This document shows positions 6,952 to 12,967 of a stretch of 42,503 bases of DNA, in pieces. The translations under genes and the position numbers were made by a program. How positions within the stretch are numbered: the stretch's first letter is position 1; every line of letters starts with the position of its first letter. The notes below the pieces were generated by a model. It was given only the letters and a program-made list of their open reading frames with translations, searched no databases and had not been told where the DNA came from. Source of the stretch: an uncultured Sulfolobales archaeon (lineage in GTDB: Archaea > Thermoproteota > Thermoprotei_A > Sulfolobales > Acidilobaceae); assembly GCA_937921695.1 (NCBI GenBank), contig CAKZTZ010000019.1, positions 1-42,503 on the forward strand, in the 5' to 3' direction.

Positions 6952-7758
6952 CTAGGGGTATATGGGTTGTAGAGCTTTAACCTCCCCATCACTGGAAGCT
7001 ATTAGGGGGGCTATCTCTATGAAATCACCTATCTTAGAAAGCCTCACTTTAGGTAGTAGAACTTGCTCCAACTGGAAGAACCCAGCGTAGCTGTTCATAG
7101 TAATCTTAATCCTAACAGGTCTCACGCTCCCAGGCTCTATTTCAACCCTCCTAATGCTTATAGCTGATAGAGCGTGCATATCCATCTTACCCTTATTATA
7201 AGGTATCCTAGCCCTCCCCTCAGCCATATCAGTGCCGTCGGCAACTTTAACTATGCTCGCCTCAATAGTTAAGGCGGGAACATCCATGGAAGTGCTGTGT
7301 ATAACATTCATAACCTCGCTCCTAACCCTATAAATAACCCTCTCATCCTCACCAGGCAAAATCTCAGGTAGTATCCTAGATAGGAGATGATATGATACGA
7401 GAGCTCCCATAGCCTCGTGCATATGCCTATGTACAGAGTTCCCAACATCGTGCAGGTAAGCCCCCAAAAGCACTATAAGCCTGGCATAATCATAGTCCTT
7501 GACAACCCCATGAGCTACACTAGAGGGTACAACACCGTGCTCTAAAAGCAACTCCATAATCTCTAGGGAAGCTCCTGAAACAATAGCAGCATGAACAGGT
7601 CCGTGATCATTATAGAGTAGCCTCACGACAGCGTTAACATTACTCATCCTAAGAAGCTCCTGGATTTCAACATCACTAGTCAAAATAGGCCAAGCCCTAT
7701 CAAGTAAATAATTAGATTTAACATGAGACTCTATAAGCCTAGCGTCAACAACAACCAA
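6952..7758 (-). CDS. HD-domain metal-dependent phosphohydrolase
   Basis: The protein carries an HD phosphohydrolase core: HGPVHA supplies the first His, AYLHDVGN is the HD doublet with a preceding tyrosine, and HRHMHEAMGA plus VIHSTSMD supply further metal-binding histidines. VKVADGTDMAEGRARIP is the last conserved Asp motif. HD enzymes cleave phosphoesters, often of nucleotides; the substrate here is unknown. The frame stays open to 7944, but the extra N-terminal part (many Leu, Cys and Pro) lies antisense to thyX. I start at TTG 7758 because GAGGTGG lies 6 bases upstream and a TATA box (TATAATTTA, 7782-7791) sits at leaderless distance, giving 268 residues beginning MVVVDARLIES. Confidence 0.8.
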   Translation of the reverse strand: MVVVDARLIESHVKSNYLLDRAWPILTSDVEIQELLRMSNVNAVVRLLYNDHGPVHAAIVSGASLEIMELLLEHGVVPSSVAHGVVKDYDYARLIVLLGAYLHDVGNSVHRHMHEAMGALVSYHLLSRILPEILPGEDERVIYRVRSEVMNVIHSTSMDVPALTIEASIVKVADGTDMAEGRARIPYNKGKMDMHALSAISIRRVEIEPGSVRPVRIKITMNSYAGFFQLEQVLLPKVRLSKIGDFIEIAPLIASSDGEVKALQPIYP

Positions 7759-7842
7759 ACCCAACCACCTCAAACACCTTAAATTATACAGCTGAAAGGA
7801 GAAAAACTTTCTAGTTTTCCAACTTAATAAAGGTAATATGGA

Positions 7843-7858
7843 ATTAAACTTAATAATA
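7843..7858 (+). promoter_or_regulatory. TATA box of thyX
   Basis: ATTAAACTTAATAATA predicts transcription from about 7876, so the mRNA would be leaderless or nearly so from GTG 7875. A second AT-rich box at 7820-7834 could give a start near 7853. The 7759-7874 spacer thus holds promoters for both divergent genes. Confidence 0.45.
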
Positions 7859-7874
7859 CAGGGTCTTGCATGAG

Positions 7875-8825
7875 GTGACATCACTAAAGCTGGTAGGAGA
7901 GAAACGGGCTCGCATAATGCAAGAGCTAGGGATAAGTGTAACAATAATAGAGTACACTAGAGACGCTCCTAGGATAATCGCTTCAGCTAGCAAGATCAGC
8001 CTATCGGGCAAACGGGTAGACAACATACTCGCTATGGGCGAGGACGAAGTTGAAACATGGATAAGGGAGACTTACAGGAGGATGCATTTCAGCCCCTGGG
8101 AGCATGCTAGCTACACTTTCATAATAGACGGTTTAAGCAGGGTGGCATCACACCAGCTCGTTAGACACCGTATAGCCAGCTACACCCAGCTCTCACACCG
8201 CTATAGCGAGGGATTCTTAAGGCACATGGCCATTCAAGCCTCAAGGCCCGCTAGCATAAACTGTCCCGAAAAGCCTAGAGGAAACAAGAAAGCCGCCTAC
8301 GAATGCTACTCTAAAGTTTTAGAGGAGGTGGCTAGTTTAAAGGATGAGGATAAGGTTAACGTGGCTAGGGTGGGCTATGTTCCCCCCCCGTTGAAGCCCG
8401 AGCGTTTGAGCGTTTGGGCCTCACACGTCATCAAAGCTACAGCAGAATACTATAGAATGCTATCAGAAGGGGTGAGAAGGGAAGATGCAAGATACATCCT
8501 ACCCGACAGCCTGAGAACCAGAATAGTAGTGACTATGAACGCTAGAGAGCTAATACAGTCATTCCTGCCCCTAAGAATGTGTACAAAAGCACAATGGGAG
8601 ATACGCCACATAGCCTGGAATCTATGGAGGGAGCTCATGAAAATACACCCTCAACTGTTCAAGTACGCAGGCCCCTCATGCGTGTTCAGAGAAAACACTC
8701 AGAGACCATGGCCAGCCCCATTAGAAGACTACCTTGAAGGAAAAGAGGCGTTCACAATATCCCGGTGCCCGGAGCTTGTGGAGAACAAGGTGATAAGGAA
8801 ATGCTTACTAACAGCATCACTATAG
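7875..8825 (+). CDS. thyX: Flavin-dependent thymidylate synthase
   Basis: ThyX makes dTMP from dUMP using FAD, NADPH and methylene-tetrahydrofolate (or an archaeal pterin analogue). The diagnostic RHRxxSxxxxSxR motif is intact as RHRIASYTQLSHRYS, about residues 97-111 from this start. HFSPWEHASYTFIIDGLSRVASHQLVR before it is the substrate and flavin region, and RIVVTMNARELIQSFLPLRMCTKAQWEIR holds the conserved Asn-Ala-Arg and C-terminal Arg elements. At about 316 residues it is longer than many ThyX proteins (210-250), through a mid-protein insertion and a C-terminal tail with cysteines. Starts at TTG 7866, GTG 7875 and ATG 7917 are all in frame; GTG 7875 fits the leaderless promoter. Confidence 0.93.
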   Translation: MTSLKLVGEKRARIMQELGISVTIIEYTRDAPRIIASASKISLSGKRVDNILAMGEDEVETWIRETYRRMHFSPWEHASYTFIIDGLSRVASHQLVRHRIASYTQLSHRYSEGFLRHMAIQASRPASINCPEKPRGNKKAAYECYSKVLEEVASLKDEDKVNVARVGYVPPPLKPERLSVWASHVIKATAEYYRMLSEGVRREDARYILPDSLRTRIVVTMNARELIQSFLPLRMCTKAQWEIRHIAWNLWRELMKIHPQLFKYAGPSCVFRENTQRPWPAPLEDYLEGKEAFTISRCPELVENKVIRKCLLTASL

Positions 8826-8974
8826 GTGGCAGCACTACATGTTGCGATCATACTTATAGATGCTCTGCCCCGTACAAGGTCGCCATCTCGGTTTAAGAGC
8901 GAAGGCAATTGTATAAGTTGGGAGAGTTATTAAAGGCTATAGTGAGATTTTCAGGAGTGTGAGGGGTTTGAAAT

Positions 8975-9389
8975 ATGAGAAAGAAGGGTATTCCTGAGAT
9001 TGCTGTGTCTAGAGAGCTTTTAGAGAGTTATAGGCAGGCTGTTTTGGAAATTACATGCTATGCTATTAAACATGGCATCACGGGTTTCGGCGTCTCTGGA
9101 GAGATAAAGCTGGCGATGTTCGAGTTAAACACCCTGACTTGTCCCATGATTTTGTAATATCAACTCTCCGATTTGCTCTTGAACTCGCTAGAAACTATGG
9201 ATCTGCTTATATGAAATAAGAGTAGAGCAGAGACTTCCAGTGTGGGTCTATGGTGACAATATATATGTCTATAAGCTTATGGGAGGTGACTGGAAAAAGA
9301 TTAAAATAAAACCTGAAGAGGGGGAAGCGCCCTGCGAAGGCCGTGGCGTTTTGACATGTAGGCTCTTCACGTTAAACTCCCCAGTTTAA
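8975..9389 (+). pseudogene. Decayed gene with two frameshifts
   Basis: Three overlapping frames each carry protein-like sequence and follow one another. Frame 1 starts at ATG 8975 after a GGAG site (MRKKGIPEIAVSRELLES) and breaks near 9120, stopping at 9155. The next frame, one base back, continues RVKHPDLSHDFVISTLRFAL up to TAA at 9217. The third, again one base back, continues VEQRLPVWVYGDNIYVYKLM and ends with LTCRLFTLNSPV at TAA 9387. Joined, they give about 137 residues of even, soluble, charged protein. I do not recognise the family. Two single-base losses in one gene suggest decay; sequencing error or programmed frameshifting are alternatives. The preceding spacer 8826-8974 holds nothing I recognise. 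Confidence 0.6.
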
Positions 9390-9443
9390 CTCTTATACAC
9401 CCCGGCTTACAAGGTTAGTTCGTAGACGTGCTGCTGGGGAGTT
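9371..9443 (+). repeat. Interlocking inverted repeats
   Basis: GTTAAACT-CCCC-AGTTTAAC at 9371-9390 is a perfect 8-bp hairpin with a CCCC loop. The overlapping 10-mer AACTCCCCAG at 9375-9384 is also perfectly complementary to CTGGGGAGTT at 9434-9443. The two pairings exclude each other. The hairpin covers the stop codon of the decayed gene and could be its terminator; the long-range partner contains the GGGGAG ribosome binding site of the small ORF at 9447. Confidence 0.6.
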
Positions 9444-9446
9444 CTA

Positions 9447-9548
9447 ATGGCCGGTCTAGATGCTATGAAATTATGGAGGGATATGGTTGTTGATTGCACG
9501 TTATTATGGGGGTTTGTGTTATGCTTGCCTGGTTTTATTTCGTGGTAG
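9447..9548 (+). CDS. Possible 33-residue peptide (weak)
   Basis: An ATG with a well-placed GGGGAG ribosome binding site (5-6 bases upstream) opens a 33-codon frame beginning MAGLDAMKLWRDMVVD and ending in a hydrophobic stretch with two Trp. It is too short to judge as coding. It may be a remnant of the decayed material to its left. The remaining sequence up to 9596 is T-rich and shows nothing else. Confidence 0.2.
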   Translation: MAGLDAMKLWRDMVVDCTLLWGFVLCLPGFISW

Positions 9549-9596
9549 TTTGTGGGTTTATTTTCTAGTTTGTAATGTATTTAGGGGTGTTGGGTT

Positions 9597-10130
9597 TTGG
9601 CTGTCCCTGTTTATGGTGAGGGTTTCTTTCATGTTTCTTTGAGTGGTGTTATCTGGTATACTATTGTTTTTGATTATCGTGATTTTGAGAGGGAGTATTG
9701 GGGTCTTTTGAGGGAGGGTGGTGCTAGGTTGGAGGCTGAGGTTGAGCGTTTGAGGTTTGAGATGCAGAGGCTTATGGATGAGGAGAGGATTGTTGTTAAC
9801 GGTGTTGATGTTAGGGCCCGTGTTTTGTCTGCTTCTATTGAGGTTAGGGGGGTTCCTGTTAGGTCTTCTACAGTTTTCCTTGTTGTTATTCCTTTTAAGC
9901 CTAGGGTTGGCGTTAATGTTTACGAGAATTTTTATGGGCCTACTGTTGCCGGCTACGATTATACTGTATACTGGGTTCTTGAGTGTGGGGAGTTTAAGAG
10001 TGTGGATTCTCCTGGGAGTGTTTTGATTAACGGTAATGTTGTCACTATTAGGGTAGAGAAAGGCACCCGGGTTCCCGGGTATGAGAGTGTTGTTTTCGAG
10101 ATTCCAGAGGGCTGTCTTAGTCGAAGTTGA
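9597..10130 (+). CDS. Hypothetical beta-rich protein
   Basis: I do not recognise this 177-residue protein. There is no signal peptide. Residues 10-25 (FFHVSLSGVIWYTIVFDY) lead into an acidic, helical, probably coiled-coil segment (about 29-60, EREYWGLL to MQRLMDEERI), followed by a beta-rich region (residues 65-175) with alternating Val and charged residues. Two cysteines lie at about 130 and 174. The coding strand is strikingly T- and G-rich: in 9601-9660, 29 of 60 bases are T, far from the A-rich alba and argS ends. The TTG start has GGGGTG about 9 bases upstream. The last 14 bases overlap the opposing pncA-like gene. Confidence 0.65.
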   Translation: MAVPVYGEGFFHVSLSGVIWYTIVFDYRDFEREYWGLLREGGARLEAEVERLRFEMQRLMDEERIVVNGVDVRARVLSASIEVRGVPVRSSTVFLVVIPFKPRVGVNVYENFYGPTVAGYDYTVYWVLECGEFKSVDSPGSVLINGNVVTIRVEKGTRVPGYESVVFEIPEGCLSRS

Positions 10131-10722
10131 TGCCGTCGGAACTCTTAACTATAACTCCCTTATATAGGAAGCTTATCTGTCTTAAGGCCGCATAGTAGTC
10201 GAAGTCGTTGAGGGCACTTATAGAGTCCATGGGCACGTAGACTTTATACCATCTCAAGGCGGCGCTTGCAGCAGTGTGGAGAACGCATATGTTAGCTACC
10301 GTCCCTGTTATAATAACGTTTTTAACCCCATAAACTTTCAATAAGTCTTCAAGTGGGGTTCCATAGAACCCGTCGTACCTGGTTTTCATCACAACTATGT
10401 CTCTACCCTCTACAGGCTTAAGCTCGTCTACGATCTTCCAGCCCCAAGTCCCATATTTCACGTGCTCGCCCCATATAGTATACTCAGGGTCCCCTTCATA
10501 GTGGGTGTCTTGGGTGTAGAATATTTTGACACCTTTAGCTCTAGCTTTTTCTAAGAGCCTCCTAATAGGCTCCACAGTTTTCGGGGCTGTAGACACGAAG
10601 AGTTTACCTTCAGGTTTAACGAAGTCGTTCTGCATGTCAACAACTATTATCGAGGTCTCTCTTGCTTGTAAGGTGACACTCTCTACAACCTCTATTTTCG
10701 GGATGTTAACAGTAGCCTCCAT
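10117..10722 (-). CDS. Isochorismatase-family hydrolase, probable nicotinamidase
   Basis: A cysteine hydrolase of the isochorismatase/nicotinamidase family. The catalytic triad is visible: Asp in IIVVDMQNDFV, Lys in VVMKTRYDGFYGT, and Cys in TGTVANICVLHTA, with the conserved cis-peptide segment before it. DTHYEGDPEYTIWGEH can supply the metal-binding Asp and His of nicotinamidases, which turn nicotinamide into nicotinate for NAD salvage. Divergence from nnr, another NAD-maintenance gene, favours nicotinamidase over isochorismatase, but that is inference. ATG at 10722 (201 residues) has AGGTG seven bases upstream; an in-frame GTG at 10731 is less likely. The 3' end overlaps the gene at 9597-10130 by 14 bases. 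Confidence 0.8.
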   Translation of the reverse strand: MEATVNIPKIEVVESVTLQARETSIIVVDMQNDFVKPEGKLFVSTAPKTVEPIRRLLEKARAKGVKIFYTQDTHYEGDPEYTIWGEHVKYGTWGWKIVDELKPVEGRDIVVMKTRYDGFYGTPLEDLLKVYGVKNVIITGTVANICVLHTAASAALRWYKVYVPMDSISALNDFDYYAALRQISFLYKGVIVKSSDGINFD

Positions 10723-10757
10723 AGAGAACACCTGTTCTCAATCTAGCTTTTGAAACC

Positions 10758-10768
10758 TAAATATATTA
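10758..10768. promoter_or_regulatory. Shared palindromic TATA element
   Basis: TAAATATATTA contains the palindrome AATATATT. It is centred near 10763, so 26 bases rightward gives a start near 10789 for nnr, and 26 bases leftward gives a start near 10737 for the nicotinamidase-like gene. Both fit with the ribosome binding sites (AGGGGGC at about 10788-10794; AGGTG on the minus strand at 10730-10734). Confidence 0.5.
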
Positions 10769-10800
10769 GCTAATACTTGGTAATTCTAGGGGGCTCTAAA

Positions 10801-12360
10801 ATGGCGTGCCCAGGTATTAGAGAAGCTAAGCCTGAAGAGGCTGTGAGCGTCGAGGATATGAGGGCTTTCGAGGTTAACAGTGTGTGGTGGGGTGTCAGCC
10901 TAGGTAAGCTCATGGAGAATGCTGGTAGAGCAGTAGCTGACGCCATAGAGTGCTTGCAGGGTAGCGTTAAGGGCGTTAAAATAGCTGTGCTAGCTGGTAG
11001 AGGCGGTAATGGGGGCGACGGCCTGGTCGCGGGGAGGCACTTAGCATCCCGCGGCTCCCTAGTTGAAATACACCTCCTCTACGACCCCCAGCTGGTTACG
11101 CACCCAGATACTAGGGATAACCTGAAATATATAATGGATTCTAGGAGGATCAAAACACTAACCCCGGGATCCCGTGGGTGGCTTGAAATCTCAGATGCAA
11201 ACATAGTTATAGATGCAGTCCTAGGTGTTGGAGTTAAAGGCCCCCTCAGGAGCCCCGTAAAAGATGCTACTAAAGCTTTCAACGACTCGGGAGGCTTAAG
11301 AGTCTCTATAGACATACCTACAGGGTTAGACCCGGACACTGGAATACCCGCTGAAGGGGCTGCGAGGGCTGACGTGACAGTTACAATGCACAGGCCTAAG
11401 AGGGGGTTATTATTAAACCAAGGCCCCATATACTCTGGGAGGGTTTTAGTCGCAGACATAGGGATACTTTTAGAGGCTGAAGAATACGCCGGCCCCGGGG
11501 ATGTGAGTTCAAGGATACCTGTAAGACCTCCACTAGCATATAAAGGTGTGGGCGGGAGAGTTATGGTAATCGGGGGCTCCCAGTACTATGTGGGGGCCCC
11601 CATAATAGCTGCTAAGGCAGCTTCAGCCTCTGGGGCTGACCTCGTATATCTCGCTTCACCCCACCACATAGCTTTCCCCGCCTCTGTGGAGAATCCTTAC
11701 ATAATACCTGTGATTAGGGGGAGTCCTGGGGAGTTTGAATCTACGCTCGCATCTTTCGCTAATAGAGTCCACGCTATTATTTTCGGGCCTGGTTTAGGCG
11801 TTACAGAGGAGGCGAGGGTCTTGCTCGAGATGCTCCTAGAACATGCTAAAGGAAAACATATAGTGATAGATGCTGATGGGCTTAAAATGCTCAGGGATCT
11901 AAACATTAAGCTATGGAGGGAGGTAGTCCTAACGCCGCACCGAGGGGAGGCGGGAATGCTATTAGGTGAAACTTTAGACCCTCTTAAAGTAGACCCTTTA
12001 AGCCTTGCCAGGAGGGTGTCAGAGAAATATGGTTCAACTGTGATAGTTAAAGCGCCCATAGATGCTATATGCGAGCCTGGAGGAGTGTGCAGGCTTAACA
12101 AGACAGGCCACCCAGCTATGGCTGTGGGGGGTACTGGGGACGCTCTAACAGGCATAATAGCTTCTTTCATAGCCAGGAGGGCTGCACTAGGGTATCCCGT
12201 TGATACTTTAAACACTGTAGCGGCGGCAGCCTACGTTTGCGGGAGATCCGGGGAGCTCGCTGTCGAGGAGAAGGGGGAAACTATAACTCCCATAGATGTT
12301 GTAGACAAAATACCAGTAGCTATAAAGGAGGCTAGAACATTAGCGTACTTTGGAGGTTAA
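10801..12360 (+). CDS. nnr: Bifunctional NAD(P)H-hydrate repair enzyme
   Basis: Nnr repairs NAD(P)HX, the hydrated damage product of NAD(P)H. The N-terminal YjeF_N domain is the epimerase (SLGKLMENAGRAVAD, then VLAGRGGNGGDGLVAGRHL at about residues 62-80, and IDAVLGVGVKGPLR). The C-terminal carbohydrate-kinase-like domain is the ADP-dependent dehydratase (VGGRVMVIGGSQYYVGAP, FGPGLGV, VLTPHRGEAGMLLG, and GGTGDALTGIIASFIARR). Both domains look complete at 519 residues. ATG at 10801 is chosen over the in-frame TTG at 10777 because AGGGGGC lies about 6 bases upstream and the predicted transcription start (about 10789) lies between them. The methyltransferase gene follows after three bases. Confidence 0.95.
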   Translation: MACPGIREAKPEEAVSVEDMRAFEVNSVWWGVSLGKLMENAGRAVADAIECLQGSVKGVKIAVLAGRGGNGGDGLVAGRHLASRGSLVEIHLLYDPQLVTHPDTRDNLKYIMDSRRIKTLTPGSRGWLEISDANIVIDAVLGVGVKGPLRSPVKDATKAFNDSGGLRVSIDIPTGLDPDTGIPAEGAARADVTVTMHRPKRGLLLNQGPIYSGRVLVADIGILLEAEEYAGPGDVSSRIPVRPPLAYKGVGGRVMVIGGSQYYVGAPIIAAKAASASGADLVYLASPHHIAFPASVENPYIIPVIRGSPGEFESTLASFANRVHAIIFGPGLGVTEEARVLLEMLLEHAKGKHIVIDADGLKMLRDLNIKLWREVVLTPHRGEAGMLLGETLDPLKVDPLSLARRVSEKYGSTVIVKAPIDAICEPGGVCRLNKTGHPAMAVGGTGDALTGIIASFIARRAALGYPVDTLNTVAAAAYVCGRSGELAVEEKGETITPIDVVDKIPVAIKEARTLAYFGG

Positions 12361-12363
12361 ACT

Positions 12364-12888
12364 GTGAAGGGTCAAGCGATAAGGGAGAGGTATGAGAAGA
12401 CCTGTGAAAGCTACGACGAGCTTTATAGGGGCGAGCAGTACGAGAAATATTTTATAGCTTTGAAAGTGGTGAAGCCTAGGGGTATAGTGCTTGATGCGGG
12501 GTGCGGGACAGCCCTCCTAGCAGAGTTCCTCAAGGCTTGGGAGTTACTGGACAGCTTAGATCTCTATGTGTGTCTAGATTATAGCGGTTGCATGCTCGGA
12601 ATAGCTGAATGGAAGCTTAGAAATATTTGTGGGGGTAACTGCACAGCCGTACTTGGAGATGTGGAAAACCTACCCTTTAGAAGGGGGGTTTTCGATGTGA
12701 CCTACGCGTTCACAGTAATAGACCTCCTCGACAACCCTTTAAGAGGGTTGAGGGAGATGGTGAGAGTGACGAGGGGCGAGGTTGTAGTGAGCACTCTTAA
12801 AAGACTCCCATATAAGGATATGTTGTTAAACATGGGGTTTAAAGTTATAGGGGAGTCGAGTAAGGACTTAATATTCAAGGTCAAGTGA
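12364..12888 (+). CDS. Class I SAM-dependent methyltransferase
   Basis: A 174-residue Rossmann-fold methyltransferase. Motif I is IVLDAGCGTALLAEFL (about residues 41-56); the acidic end of strand 2 is CLDYSG; motif III or post-I is VLGDVENLPFRRGVFDVTYAF, the common (D/N)xxxLPF pattern of the UbiE/COQ5-like Methyltransf_11 group. The C-terminal part is short, so it probably acts on a small molecule or needs a partner; the substrate is not deducible. GTG at 12364 lies three bases after the nnr stop, so the two are very likely co-transcribed. Confidence 0.85.
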   Translation: MKGQAIRERYEKTCESYDELYRGEQYEKYFIALKVVKPRGIVLDAGCGTALLAEFLKAWELLDSLDLYVCLDYSGCMLGIAEWKLRNICGGNCTAVLGDVENLPFRRGVFDVTYAFTVIDLLDNPLRGLREMVRVTRGEVVVSTLKRLPYKDMLLNMGFKVIGESSKDLIFKVK

Positions 12889-12967
12889 AAGGCTCCTGTA
12901 TGGTTTTAGCCTTTTAAGGGTTCTACGGAGAAAGCTTTTACAGAACGGAGAACGGGTTGGAGCATTT

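Noticed and set aside
7759-7944. N-terminal extension of the HD-domain protein
   Set aside because: It runs antisense to thyX and across both promoters; a well-placed ribosome binding site and TATA box support TTG 7758.
8826-8974. 35-codon frame from GTG directly after the thyX stop
   Set aside because: No ribosome binding site of its own, odd composition and no protein-like pattern.
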